This document shows positions 16,871 through 26,530 of a DNA stretch of 64,000 nt, one piece after another; position 1 is the first letter of the stretch, and the number at the start of each line of letters is the position of its first letter. Source of the stretch: Pseudomonas baetica. GTDB lineage: Bacteria > Pseudomonadota > Gammaproteobacteria > Pseudomonadales > Pseudomonadaceae. The notes beneath the pieces were generated by a model. That model saw only the letters and a program-made list of their open reading frames with translations. It was not told the DNA's origin and did not search any database. The stretch spans positions 496,001-560,000 of the forward strand of contig NZ_PHHE01000001.1 of the NCBI RefSeq assembly GCF_002813455.1. The letters run 5' to 3'. Position numbers and translations under genes: made by a program.

Positions 16871-18916
16871 ATGAGTTTGCTCAATATCGGGATGTCGGGG
16901 CTGTCGGCTAGCCAGTCCTCTTTGGCTACGACGGGTAACAACATCGCCAACGTCGACACCGCCGGTTATTCACGCCAGCAAACCGTGCAGGGCACTAAAT
17001 CCTCGCAGCAGTTCGGCAATGTTTTCATCGGCACCGGTACGACCCTGGCCGATGTGCGCCGGGTGTATAACTCGTACCTGGAAACTCAGTTGCACACGGC
17101 GACCTCGCTCAACAGCGAAGCGGCCTCGTATCTGGCGCAAGCCAAGCCACTGGACGGCACACTGTCCGACGTCAATACAGGCCTGACCGGTGTGCTGCAG
17201 AAGTTTTTCACCTCGATGCAAGGTGTGGCGACCTCGGCCACCGATGACACCTCTCGTCAATCGGTACTGACCGGCGCGCAGGCACTGACCAGCCGTTTCA
17301 ACTCGATTGCCAAACAGCTGAACGATCAGAACACCACGATCAACGGCAGCCTGACCGACATGACGGCCCAGGTGAACAAACTGGCCAACTCGATTGCCGC
17401 GCTCAACCAGAAGATCGGTGAGATTTCCACCAGCGGCGGCGCGCCAAACGATTTGCTCGACAGCCGTAATGAGGCCGTACGCCAGTTGTCCGAACTGACT
17501 GGCGCGCAGGTCGTTGAGCGTGGCACCAGTTTCGACGTGTACATCGGCACTGGTCAGCCGCTGGTGATTGGCAACAGCACCAACACCTTGAGCACCGTAC
17601 CGAGTAAAGGTGATCCAACGCGCCTGGGCATCCAGATGAACCGCGGTTCGAGCACCATCGACATCACCTCGGCAATGAGCGGTGGCGAAATCGGTGGTCT
17701 GCTGACCTACCGTAATGAAGTCCTCGACCCGTCGCTCAACGAGCTGGGGCGTGTGGCGCTGGTCGTCGCCGATCAGATCAACAGCCAGCAAGCCCAGGGC
17801 ATCGACAAGAACGGTGACTTCGGTGCGGCGATTTTCAACAACATCAACAGTGCTGCGCTGATCAGCCAGCGCAGCATTGCGAAGGATGGCAACAGCGCAG
17901 GCTCGGGCAACCTTGACGTGACCATCAAGGACAGCGGCAAGCTGACCACCAGCGATTACCAGGTCACGTTCACCAGCGCTACCGATTACACCGTCAAGCG
18001 CTCCGACGGCACCGACCTGGGCGCATTCAGCACCACCACCAATCCACCTCCGGTGATCGATGGCTTTACGCTGGCGCTTAATGGCGGTGCGTTGAGTGCG
18101 GGTGACACCTTCAAGGTAACCCCGACCCGTAACGCAGCGGCGAACATTCAGACCGTACTCACCGATCCGAAGAAAATCGCTGCAGCGGGCCCGTTGACCG
18201 GGGTCGCCAGTGCCGCCGGCCTGGGCACCTACACCCAGCCGACGCTGAGCGACACCATCAACATCTACAACCCGACTGCCCAGGCCGATATGCAGGCGGC
18301 GCTGAAGAATTCGACACCGGTCAAACTGGTGTTTGGCGATCCGAGCGGCGGCAGTCAGTCTTACAAGTTCGTCGACGCGAAGGGCGGGACCATCAGCTCC
18401 GGCACCATCGTTCCGGGGCAAGCCAACACCCTGAACCTGAAAGTGGGCATTGTCGATGCCAGCGGCAACCCGGTGCTGGACACGAGCGTCACGCCTAACG
18501 TGCAGAAAACCTTCACCGTGCAGACCACGGTGGGCGGCACGCCGAAATCCGGTGAAACCTTCACCATGAACCTGACCGGCGCGGCGTCTTCGGATAACCG
18601 CAACGCTCAGGCGCTGGTTGGCTTGCAGACCAAGCAAACCGTAGATACCGGTTCGGCGAGCAAGGGCATCAGCCTGACTGACGCCTACAACAAACTGGTG
18701 ACCAACGTTGGCACCAAGACCGCGCAAGGCAAGTCCGACAGCGAAGCCACCACGGCGATCCTGACGCAGGCCGCCGGTGCGCGTGACTCGCTGTCCGGGG
18801 TCAACCTGGATGAAGAGACCGGCAACCTGGTCAAATACCAGCAGTACTACACAGCGTCTTCGCAGATCATCAAAGCTGCGCAGGAAACTTTCGCCACGCT
18901 GATCAACAGCCTTTAA
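16871..18916 (+). CDS. flgK: Hook-filament junction protein FlgK (HAP1)
   Basis: 681 residues. N-terminal MSLLNIGMSGLSASQSSLAT and NNIANVDTAGYSRQ, and C-terminal SGVNLDEETGNLVKYQQYYTASSQI, are diagnostic. It is longer than enterobacterial FlgK (~550), with a large variable centre (~330-570) of repetitive beta-rich sequence, as is common in Pseudomonas. It joins hook to filament. Confidence 0.97.
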   Translation: MSLLNIGMSGLSASQSSLATTGNNIANVDTAGYSRQQTVQGTKSSQQFGNVFIGTGTTLADVRRVYNSYLETQLHTATSLNSEAASYLAQAKPLDGTLSDVNTGLTGVLQKFFTSMQGVATSATDDTSRQSVLTGAQALTSRFNSIAKQLNDQNTTINGSLTDMTAQVNKLANSIAALNQKIGEISTSGGAPNDLLDSRNEAVRQLSELTGAQVVERGTSFDVYIGTGQPLVIGNSTNTLSTVPSKGDPTRLGIQMNRGSSTIDITSAMSGGEIGGLLTYRNEVLDPSLNELGRVALVVADQINSQQAQGIDKNGDFGAAIFNNINSAALISQRSIAKDGNSAGSGNLDVTIKDSGKLTTSDYQVTFTSATDYTVKRSDGTDLGAFSTTTNPPPVIDGFTLALNGGALSAGDTFKVTPTRNAAANIQTVLTDPKKIAAAGPLTGVASAAGLGTYTQPTLSDTINIYNPTAQADMQAALKNSTPVKLVFGDPSGGSQSYKFVDAKGGTISSGTIVPGQANTLNLKVGIVDASGNPVLDTSVTPNVQKTFTVQTTVGGTPKSGETFTMNLTGAASSDNRNAQALVGLQTKQTVDTGSASKGISLTDAYNKLVTNVGTKTAQGKSDSEATTAILTQAAGARDSLSGVNLDEETGNLVKYQQYYTASSQIIKAAQETFATLINSL

Positions 18917-18929
18917 GGAGTCGTAATTC

Positions 18930-20498
18930 ATGCGCATTTCCACCGCTCAGTATTACGGAACGCAAGCTTCGGATTATCAGCGTAACTTCAACAAGGCGAT
19001 CGCCACCGCCAGCGAGGCGAGCAGCCTGCAACGCATCAACACCGCGGCCGACGATCCGGTCGGCGCCGGTCGCTTGCTGCAACTGGGTCAGCAGGCGGCG
19101 ATGCTGGATCAGTACACCACCAACATCAACAGCACCAAAAGTGCGTTGAACGTGCAGGAATCCACGCTGGATGCCATCACCACCGCGTTGGCGCGCGCCA
19201 AGGATCTGTCCCTGGCTGCCAACAACGGCATCGCCACCGACAAGGACCGCCAGGCTTACGCTGCGGAACTGGGGCAGATCCAGCAACAAGTGCTGGGCCT
19301 GATGAACTCCAAGGATGCCGATGGCAACTACATGTTCTCCGGTTCGAAAACCGACACCGCGCCGTATTCGCAGAACACCGACGGTACCTTCAGCTACAAC
19401 GGCGACCAGACCACGATCAACCTGGGCATCGGCGATGGCCTGGCGGTCGGCACCAACACCACCGGTTGGGACGCCTTCCAGCAGACCATCAATACCGCCC
19501 GCACCAACGTCACCATGACCGCCCCGGCGGTGGATGACGGTCGCGTCGTACTGTCCAACGGTACTGTTGGCACGGCTGCTACCTATAACTCGAAGTTCAC
19601 CGGTGGTCAGCCATACACCGTCGCTTTCGTCAGCAGCACCCAGCTGAAAATCACTGATGCCCTGGGCAACGACGTGACGGCTGAAGCCAGCCAGAACGGC
19701 CTGATCAGCAACTCCAACGGTGCCAACCAGACCGTCAGCTTCCGTGGCGTCGACATGAAGCTGAACATCAACCTCAAAGCAGGTGATACCAACCCGGACG
19801 CAGTCATCGCCGGACACAGCTTCCAGTTGGCAGCCACGCCTGACACCTTCACCACTGCGCGTAGCCCGGGCAATGCGTCGACTGCGGTGATCACCGGATC
19901 CAGCATCACCAACCAGTCGGCGTACACCGACGCGTTCCCGCAGGGTGGCGCGGTTCTCAAGTTCACCAGCGCCACGGCGTTCGATCTGTATGCCGCGCCG
20001 GTCACTGCTGACAGCAAGCCGGTATCGTCGGGCACCGTCGCAGGTAGCAACGCTACCGCTGCCGGCGTGACCTTCGCATTGGGCAGTGCACCGGTAGCGG
20101 GTGATCAGTTTTCGATCAAGCCCAACAATCATCAGACGCAGAACGTCCTCGACACTCTGGGTCAGATGGTCACTGCGCTGAACACGCCGGTCGATGGTGA
20201 TCCGGTGGCCAAGCAGAAGCTGCAGGGCGCCATGGAGGCCGGCATCGGCAACATCGACGCTGCCGCCAATCAGATCGGCACCGCTGTTACCTCGATCGGT
20301 GCCCGTGGTCAGTCGCTGGAAATGCAAACGGTCACCAACCAGAGCCTGAGCATGGCCAATACCACGACCCAAGGCTCGATCCGCGATTCTGATCCAGCTG
20401 AAGTGATGACGCGCCTGACCTTGCAACAGACCATGTTGCAGGCTTCGCAACTGGCGTTCAGCAAGATCAGCCAGTTGGGGCTGTTCAACAAGATCTGA
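18930..20498 (+). CDS. flgL: Hook-filament junction protein FlgL (HAP3)
   Basis: 522 residues. The N-terminal flagellin-like helix (AASEASSLQRINTAADDPVGAGRLLQL-type stretch) and C-terminal TLQQTMLQASQLAFSKISQLGLFNKI are typical. It adapts FlgK to the flagellin filament. It is longer than E. coli FlgL (~317), with an expanded surface-domain insert (~190-400). Last gene of the flg operon, followed by a hairpin terminator. Confidence 0.96.
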   Translation: MRISTAQYYGTQASDYQRNFNKAIATASEASSLQRINTAADDPVGAGRLLQLGQQAAMLDQYTTNINSTKSALNVQESTLDAITTALARAKDLSLAANNGIATDKDRQAYAAELGQIQQQVLGLMNSKDADGNYMFSGSKTDTAPYSQNTDGTFSYNGDQTTINLGIGDGLAVGTNTTGWDAFQQTINTARTNVTMTAPAVDDGRVVLSNGTVGTAATYNSKFTGGQPYTVAFVSSTQLKITDALGNDVTAEASQNGLISNSNGANQTVSFRGVDMKLNINLKAGDTNPDAVIAGHSFQLAATPDTFTTARSPGNASTAVITGSSITNQSAYTDAFPQGGAVLKFTSATAFDLYAAPVTADSKPVSSGTVAGSNATAAGVTFALGSAPVAGDQFSIKPNNHQTQNVLDTLGQMVTALNTPVDGDPVAKQKLQGAMEAGIGNIDAAANQIGTAVTSIGARGQSLEMQTVTNQSLSMANTTTQGSIRDSDPAEVMTRLTLQQTMLQASQLAFSKISQLGLFNKI

Positions 20499-20505
20499 CG
20501 GTAAT

Positions 20506-20527
20506 CGGGCGCGTCAGCGCCCGTTTG
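20506..20527 (+). terminator. Terminator after flgL
   Basis: Stem CGGGCGC / GCGCCCG with a GTCA loop, then TTTG. The T-run is short, so termination may be partial. No gene is visible in the remaining ~90 bp before the glycosyltransferase. Confidence 0.6.
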
Positions 20528-20615
20528 CTGCGACGCTTGAATATTTAATGTCTTTTTTTGCGCTATTCAGAGGGCTCGCTGTTCCGGGCGGGTTCCCACC
20601 GCTTGCGAGTCCGCC

Positions 20616-23600
20616 GTGAATTCACTTCCCCTTGTCAGCCTCGTCATTCCCGCTTTCAATCCGCGCTTTTTCGAGCGCGCATTGCACAGCGCCGTCAGTC
20701 AGGGCTACGGCAATTTTGAAATCATTGTGTGCGACGACAGTCGTGACAACGCAATCAAAGACATCGTTGATGCGGTCACCGAGCAGACCGGCGTTGCCGT
20801 GCGTTATGTGCGCAATCCGCGCACGTTGGGGTTGGTCGGCAACCTGAAAGCCTGTCTGGATCAGGCGCGCGGCGAGTTGATCAAGTTTCTCTGTGACGAC
20901 GATCTGCTTTATTCGGCCTGCATCGAGCAACAAGCCCACGAGATGCGTCACGCCGAAGTCAGTCTGGTGACGGCGCAGCGGCTGCTCTGGGATGCCAACG
21001 ACATCATCCTGCCGGCACGTCTGGAAAACACCTCACTGACGCCGGTCAGCGGCATTCTCAAGGGCGACGATGTCCTGAGCATCTTCGAAAAATTCCCGGT
21101 CAATGTGCTCGGCGGCTTCAGCAATGCGCTGTTTCGTCGTGCCGACGTCGTCGAGTTACTGCCGGCATTGACCGAGGAGGGCGCCTGCTTCGTCGCGTCC
21201 CTGGATTTTGCCTTGTATGTCTGCCTGTTGCGCCGCGGCAATCTGGCGGTGTCCAACAACGTATTGAGTGTCGAGCGACTCTACCCGGAACGGTTGAGCG
21301 CACAGCAGCCGATGAAAGATGCGTTAGAGATCGAGCGCGAATGGCTTTCGCAAATGCTCAAGGCCCGCAGCGGCGAGTCGGCTCCTGCTCAGGGGTGGGT
21401 GCGCTATGTGCCATTGACCAAGGCCGAGGATTCTCCGCGGGTTTGGGAAGAACTGCCCTTGAGTCGCACACTCGGCTCCAAACAGAGTCGTCAGGAATTG
21501 GGCGTCGGTGTCGACAGCTTCAGTTTCGGCGAGCTCTACGCTCAGTGGCTCGAATGCCGGGTGCTTACCGAGGCGCAGCGCAAGTGGTTGCCGGAAACCC
21601 TCGCTGGCTGGTCGCACCAACCACGGATCGTGCCGATCATCATTGACGGGCAGGGCAGTCGCGATGGTTTGCAGCGTACTCTGGAGGCGCTCGATGCTCA
21701 GGATTACCCGCCGGAACTGATCCTGGTGCTGTCCGTTTCCTGCACCGAGGCGCAGCTCGATGGGCGGGTGTTCCGCATGCCATTGCAGGATGACGGGCTG
21801 GAGCAGATCAACGCGTTGCTGCCGCAACTGGAAGGCGCCGACTGGTTCTATCTGTTGCAGCCCGGCGATCGCCTGGTGGCGCCGGCGCTGCTGGTCATGG
21901 CCGACCGGATTGCGCATTCTTCGTCGCTGACGTGCATTTACAGCGACGAAGGCAGCTTGCGCAGTGGCGAGTCGGCAGAGCCTGCGTTCAAGCCGGATTT
22001 CAACCTTGACCTGATGCGCAGCTACCCCTACGTCGGCCGTGCGCTGGCGTTCCAGCGCGAACGGTTTCTGGCGCTTGGCGGGTTTACCGCGACATTTGCT
22101 GAACTGGCGCCCCATGACGTGCTCTGGCGTATGGTCGAAAGTGACGGCTTGCAGGTTGTCGGGCACATCGACGAAGTGCTGCTGGAGTCGAAGTTCGATC
22201 TGTCGCAATGGCTCACCGAGCCTGGCGTGGTAGCGCAAAGTCCACGGCTGCTTGAAGCGCATTTGCAGCGCCTCGGGATAGATCACAGTATCCGTCGCGG
22301 CAGCCGTGATCTGCTCAATCGTGTCGACTATCACCATGCTCGGCGTCCGTTGGTGTCGGTGATCATTGTCACTCAGGACCAGACGGCCGCAGTGCAGCGC
22401 TGTGTCGAGACACTGCTGGAAAAAACCGCCTACACCGAATACGAATTGCTGCTGGTCGATAACGGCAGTGAAAGCGCCGAAGCGCTTGCCTGGCTGGACG
22501 GCATGGCGCAACTGGGCGGCGAGCGGATTCGCGTCGCCCGCTACCCGCAAAAAGGCAATGCGGCAGCCGTGCACAACTTTGCCGTGGCGCAAGCACGCGG
22601 CGAGTACGTGTTGGTGCTCAATGCGTTTGCGGTGATCACCGAGGGCGATTGGCTCGACGAACTGCTCAACCACGCACAGCGCGCGGAAGTCGGGGTGGTC
22701 GGCGCCAAACTGTTCAACCCGGACGGCGCTGTGCTGCACGCCGGCCTGATTCTTGGCTTGAACGGGGCGGTCGGCCTGCCGTTTTATGGCCAGCCGATGC
22801 AGTCGGAAGGGTACATGCACCGCTTGCAGGCCGTGCACGATCTGAGTGCCGTTGGCGGCGATTGCCTGATCATTCGCAAGTCGGTGTTCGAAGCGGTTGG
22901 CGGCCTCGATGAGCAAGTGTTCAAGCAAGTGTTCAAGCAAGCGCTCAATGTCGCCGATCTTTGCCTGCGCATCGGCCGCGAAGGTTATCTGGTGGTGCTC
23001 AATCCCCATGCCGTGGTGGCGGTCGGTGCACGGCCAAGTATTGCCGCCACAACTGATGAGGAAGCGCTGCTCGCCGAGGAAAAAGACACGTTTCACCAGC
23101 GCTGGCTGCCGCTGATTGCGCGTGACCCGGCCTACAACATCAACCTGACGTTACAGGGCGTCGGTGCCACCAACTTCAGTCTTGAGCCGGGCATGCGCAC
23201 CGGCTGGAGTGCGTTTTCCAAGGCGCAGTTGCCTAATCTGCTCGTGGTGCCGATCAACGCCTCTGCCATTGGCCATTACCGCATGAGCCAGCCGATGATC
23301 GAACTGCAAGCGGCCAACAGGGCGCAAGGACGTATTTGCTACGGCTTGCCGTCGATCATCGATATCGAGCGTCAGGCGCCCGACGTGATCGTTCTGCAAG
23401 GGCGCTACTCGGAACACGCCATCGATGAAATTCCACCGCTGAAGAAATTCTTCAATGCGCGGCGGATCTTCGAGCTCGATGACTATGTCATCGACGTGCC
23501 CCACCGTAATGCACATATCCGCAACATGCCGAGCAAGCAGGACATGGAGCGCATGGTGCGGCGTGCGATCGGTCTGTGTGATCGCGTGGTCGTGTCGACT

Positions 23601-24221
23601 CAGCCACTGGCCAACGTGCTGTCGGACATGCACCACGACATTCGTGTGGTACCGAACATGCTGGCCCAGGACTTGTGGGGCAACCTGCACAGCCAGCGCC
23701 GTACTTCGAAAAAACCGCGGGTCGGCTGGGGCGGCGGCACCAGTCACCACGGTGATCTGGCGGTAATCGCCGACGTGGTTCGCGAACTGGCCAACGAAGT
23801 CGAGTGGGTGTTCTTCGGCATGTGCCCGGACGATCTGCTTCCGTATATGCATGAGTTCCACGGCGTGATCGGCCTGGACGTGTACCCGGCAAAACTGGCC
23901 AGTCTCAACCTGGACCTGGCCCTGGCGCCACTGGAATTTCACGTCTTCAACGACTGCAAGAGCAACCTGCGCCTGCTCGAATACGGCGCTTGCGGCTACC
24001 CGGTAATCTGCACCGACACTGAGGCCTATCGCGGTTACTTGCCGTGCACGCGGATCAAGACCAACACCACGGACGAGTGGCTGCAAGCAATCCGCATGCA
24101 CCTGGCCGACCCGGATGCCAGCTACCGCCAGGGTGACGAATTACGTGAAGTGGTACTGCGCGATTACGTGTTGCGTGGCGACAACCTGCGGTACTGGGAA
24201 TATGGCTGGCTGGCGGATTGA
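20616..24221 (+). CDS. Large multidomain glycosyltransferase (three GT2-like modules plus GT4-like C-terminus)
   Basis: 1201 residues. Module 1 (1-~220) is GT2 with PLVSLVIPAFN and a DDD metal site in IKFLCDDDLLYS. Module 2 (~330-560) is a GT2 variant ending with a FKPDFNLDLMRSYPYVGRAL-type segment. Module 3 (~575-840) is GT2 with PLVSVIIVTQD and HAGLILGLNG. The C-terminal part (~880-1201) resembles a GT-B fold (VGWGGGTSHHGDL, LLEYGACGYPVICTD). It probably assembles several sugars of the flagellin glycan. The start GTG 20616 follows a weak ribosome-binding site. A 12-bp tandem duplication at 22917-22940 adds four residues. Modules 2 and 3 are related to those of the 973-residue enzyme at 35770. 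Confidence 0.87.
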   Translation: MNSLPLVSLVIPAFNPRFFERALHSAVSQGYGNFEIIVCDDSRDNAIKDIVDAVTEQTGVAVRYVRNPRTLGLVGNLKACLDQARGELIKFLCDDDLLYSACIEQQAHEMRHAEVSLVTAQRLLWDANDIILPARLENTSLTPVSGILKGDDVLSIFEKFPVNVLGGFSNALFRRADVVELLPALTEEGACFVASLDFALYVCLLRRGNLAVSNNVLSVERLYPERLSAQQPMKDALEIEREWLSQMLKARSGESAPAQGWVRYVPLTKAEDSPRVWEELPLSRTLGSKQSRQELGVGVDSFSFGELYAQWLECRVLTEAQRKWLPETLAGWSHQPRIVPIIIDGQGSRDGLQRTLEALDAQDYPPELILVLSVSCTEAQLDGRVFRMPLQDDGLEQINALLPQLEGADWFYLLQPGDRLVAPALLVMADRIAHSSSLTCIYSDEGSLRSGESAEPAFKPDFNLDLMRSYPYVGRALAFQRERFLALGGFTATFAELAPHDVLWRMVESDGLQVVGHIDEVLLESKFDLSQWLTEPGVVAQSPRLLEAHLQRLGIDHSIRRGSRDLLNRVDYHHARRPLVSVIIVTQDQTAAVQRCVETLLEKTAYTEYELLLVDNGSESAEALAWLDGMAQLGGERIRVARYPQKGNAAAVHNFAVAQARGEYVLVLNAFAVITEGDWLDELLNHAQRAEVGVVGAKLFNPDGAVLHAGLILGLNGAVGLPFYGQPMQSEGYMHRLQAVHDLSAVGGDCLIIRKSVFEAVGGLDEQVFKQVFKQALNVADLCLRIGREGYLVVLNPHAVVAVGARPSIAATTDEEALLAEEKDTFHQRWLPLIARDPAYNINLTLQGVGATNFSLEPGMRTGWSAFSKAQLPNLLVVPINASAIGHYRMSQPMIELQAANRAQGRICYGLPSIIDIERQAPDVIVLQGRYSEHAIDEIPPLKKFFNARRIFELDDYVIDVPHRNAHIRNMPSKQDMERMVRRAIGLCDRVVVSTQPLANVLSDMHHDIRVVPNMLAQDLWGNLHSQRRTSKKPRVGWGGGTSHHGDLAVIADVVRELANEVEWVFFGMCPDDLLPYMHEFHGVIGLDVYPAKLASLNLDLALAPLEFHVFNDCKSNLRLLEYGACGYPVICTDTEAYRGYLPCTRIKTNTTDEWLQAIRMHLADPDASYRQGDELREVVLRDYVLRGDNLRYWEYGWLAD

Positions 24222-24238
24222 TCTGTAAAGCCACACTG

Positions 24239-24268
24239 AAAAGGCGACCTGAGAGGGTCGCCTTTTTT
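24239..24268 (+). terminator. Intrinsic terminator after glycosyltransferase
   Basis: Stem AAGGCGACC / GGGTCGCCTT with a TGAGA loop and a T6 run. It separates the glycosyltransferase from the RTX-like gene. Confidence 0.88.
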
Positions 24269-24446
24269 GTCGCTGAATGCAGCGATTCCCCTCCCTTCAT
24301 GCTCAATACGAACCTGGGCCTCAAGGTTTGGAATTTTGTGGTCGATACCTTTCTATTCGTTCGTCTGCCGGTCAGCGATTGCATCGTCGTCTGACATCTC
24401 CCGTGCAGGGCGAATCCGGTTCAACAACAACGCAAGGAAGAAGCCA

Positions 24447-25979
24447 ATGGCAGTGATAAATGGAACGGGTGAAGCGGATGTCCTGGTGGGCACTGATGGC
24501 GATGACCAACTCTATGGACTGCAAGGGAATGATGTTTTGCAGGGCGGTGCTGGCAACGACTGGCTGTGGGGCGGTGCGGGTGCCGACCAGTTCGTCGGTG
24601 GCGATGGCTTCGATACGGTCAGCTACAGCGACAGCCTTGAGGGCGTACGAGTCGAAGACTTCACCAACCATGACGGGCTGACCATTGCCTATGGCGACAC
24701 GTTCACCAGCATTGAAGCGATTCAAGGCTCGGGCTTCGATGATGTGATTTATCGCCATCAAGGCTCGATGGTCATCGATGGCGCCGACGGTTATGACACT
24801 GTGAGTTATCGCTACGCTTTCGATTCGGCCAACGTCGTGATTGGCGGTGGCGCCAGCGCTACCGGCGATACGCTGCTCAATGTGGAAAAGGTCATCGGCT
24901 CCAGCGGTGCTGACCACTTCACCGTGAACGCCAGTGGCGTGACCGTCGCCGGCGGGCGCGGTGACGATGTGTATGTGATCAACAGCACGGGTGTAACGAT
25001 CGAGGATGACGACGGTTTCATGGGCGGTACCGATCACGTGTACACCAGCCTCTCTGAATTGAGGCTGAGTGCGTTCGTGGAAAACCTGACCTATACCGGC
25101 AGTGCTGACTTTGTCGGTTATGGCAATGACGAGAACAACACCATCGTCTCGGGTGCCGGCAATGATGTGTTGTACGGCGGAGCGGGTGCCGACAACTTTG
25201 AGGGCGGTGCCGGTACCGACATCGTCAGCTACGACGACAGTACTGAAGGTTTGAGTGCTTCGCTGAATTGGGGCGTGCAGAGTGGGATTGCGTTTCACGA
25301 TGTCTACATCGATATCGAAGGTCTGCGCGGCAGCCAGTTCAACGATGTGCTTGAAGGCAACTCGGACCACAACCTTCTGGAAGGTGGGGCGGGCGACGAC
25401 CGGATTCACGGTGGCGATGGCAACGATTACATCTACGGCGGTCTGGCGTCCGGTCTCGACACCGCCGGGCAGTCGGACACGTTGTTCGGGGGCGCGGGTG
25501 ACGATGTCATCGTCGGTGCGCGCGACGGTCTGTTTACCTGGGTCAGCGGTGGAGAGGGCAATGATGTACTCACGGGCGCGGGCAGCCATTACACACTGTT
25601 CGGCGACCAGGGCAACGATGTGCTGATCCTCAACCTCGCCGGCCAGTCGAATGCTGGTGGCGCTGCGTATGGTGGACAGGGCGATGACACCTATGTGGTG
25701 AACACCACCGGTCTGGTAACGATTCAGGACGAGGGGCTGGACATTAACGACACCCTGATCCTCAACACCATTGCCAATGCCAGCCAATTGAACGTCACGC
25801 GTATTGGCGATGATGCTTACCTGCATAACGCCAATGACGGCAGCGTCGGTGTGCCGGACAACGGTGTGAAACTGGCGGGGTGGTATGCGGGGTTCAATAC
25901 CATTGAGCACATTCAGACGGCGGATGGTCAGGCGTTTGAGTTGCCAGGCAGTGGTGATGCGTTTGCTCTGTTTGGCTGA
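24447..25979 (+). CDS. RTX-like calcium-binding repeat protein
   Basis: 510 residues. It starts at MAVINGTGEADVLVG behind AAGGAAG; the open frame extends 60 residues upstream but those contain no supporting signal. Nonapeptide repeats of GGxGxD type occur near the N-terminus (LQGGAGND, WGGAGAD, VGGDGFD), around 225-255 and around 310-400, and would form calcium-bound beta-rolls. There is no Sec signal. The C-terminus (GSGDAFALFG) is of the type recognised by type I secretion, but no ABC exporter genes are in the window. No lipase, protease or hydrolase motif is visible, so it may be a structural or adhesive secreted protein. It lies between glycan genes and ISs. Confidence 0.78.
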   Translation: MAVINGTGEADVLVGTDGDDQLYGLQGNDVLQGGAGNDWLWGGAGADQFVGGDGFDTVSYSDSLEGVRVEDFTNHDGLTIAYGDTFTSIEAIQGSGFDDVIYRHQGSMVIDGADGYDTVSYRYAFDSANVVIGGGASATGDTLLNVEKVIGSSGADHFTVNASGVTVAGGRGDDVYVINSTGVTIEDDDGFMGGTDHVYTSLSELRLSAFVENLTYTGSADFVGYGNDENNTIVSGAGNDVLYGGAGADNFEGGAGTDIVSYDDSTEGLSASLNWGVQSGIAFHDVYIDIEGLRGSQFNDVLEGNSDHNLLEGGAGDDRIHGGDGNDYIYGGLASGLDTAGQSDTLFGGAGDDVIVGARDGLFTWVSGGEGNDVLTGAGSHYTLFGDQGNDVLILNLAGQSNAGGAAYGGQGDDTYVVNTTGLVTIQDEGLDINDTLILNTIANASQLNVTRIGDDAYLHNANDGSVGVPDNGVKLAGWYAGFNTIEHIQTADGQAFELPGSGDAFALFG

Positions 25980-26007
25980 TTGCTTGGCCTGTTGATATCG
26001 GGCAATG

Positions 26008-26048
26008 AAAGGGGTGGGTTCGCTGGCGGACTCATCCCTTTTTTTTGG
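26008..26048 (+). terminator. Intrinsic terminator after RTX-like gene
   Basis: A 12-bp stem (AAAGGGGTGGGT with ACTCATCCCTTT, two G-U pairs) is followed by eight or more Ts. The IS3-family element inserted just after this T-rich stretch. Confidence 0.85.
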
Positions 26049-26105
26049 GTTTTGTCCCGTCCTGAATAAGGTTTACACCTTCTGACCCATTCTCAGGAGG
26101 GAGTA

Positions 26106-26507
26106 ATGAATACGGGAGAAAGGCGCAGTCAGCGTGATTACACGCTGACCTTTAAATTGTCGGTCGTCGATCAAGTCGAAAAAGGTGAGCTGAGTTATAA
26201 AGAGGCTCAAGAGCGTTATGGCATTCAGGGTAAAACGACCGTACTGAACTGGTTACGCAGGCATGGTCGGCAGGACTGGAGTCAAGGCGCGTCCATTCGC
26301 TCCAAGAGACCCCGTTCCATGGATAAGCCCGATAAACCGCTGACACCCGAACAGCGAATCAAAGAGCTTGAAGAAAAGCTTGCCCAAGCCAACCAGAAAG
26401 CTCAGTTTTTCGAAGCCGTCGTTGATGTTTTGAAGAACGACTTCGGTGTTTCTGTCGTAAAAAAGCGATCCGGCAAGTCCTCTCCCAAGAGCAGATCCAA
26501 GGCCTGA
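26106..26507 (+). CDS. IS3-family OrfA (DNA-binding transposase subunit)
   Basis: 133 residues. The N-terminal HTH region contains FKLSVVDQVEKGELSYKEAQ and TVLNWLRRHG. A leucine-zipper-like coiled coil (ITEL-type heptads in EQRIKELEEKLAQANQKAQF) follows. OrfA alone usually regulates or binds the ends. The frame contains the slippery site GTA AAA AAG near its C-terminus, allowing production of the OrfAB fusion transposase. Confidence 0.92.
   Translation: MNTGERRSQRDYTLTFKLSVVDQVEKGELSYKEAQERYGIQGKTTVLNWLRRHGRQDWSQGASIRSKRPRSMDKPDKPLTPEQRIKELEEKLAQANQKAQFFEAVVDVLKNDFGVSVVKKRSGKSSPKSRSKA
26459..26465 (+). other. Programmed -1 ribosomal frameshift site A AAA AAG
   Basis: In the orfA frame the bases read GTA-AAA-AAG, i.e. 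the classical slippery heptamer A AAA AAG. After a -1 slip the frame reads without a stop through to the orfB ATG at 26531 and on to 27328. This is the standard IS3 mechanism for making the OrfAB transposase. Confidence 0.85.
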
Positions 26508-26530
26508 GCATTAGTCGGGCTTGCCAATTC

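Noticed and set aside
16970..18943. 657-codon open frame opposite flgK
   Set aside because: Antisense shadow of a GC-rich gene: it covers flgK fully, is His/Arg/Val-rich, and has no motif or ribosome-binding site of its own.
18903..24101. Long minus-strand frames opposite flgL and the glycosyltransferase (515, 590 and 316 codons)
   Set aside because: They mirror the codon periodicity of the plus-strand genes, whose products have clear domains; no family features on the minus strand.
24267..24446. 60-codon N-terminal extension of the RTX-like protein
   Set aside because: It would start inside the upstream terminator's T-run; the ATG at 24447 has a good ribosome-binding site and starts the typical repeat protein.
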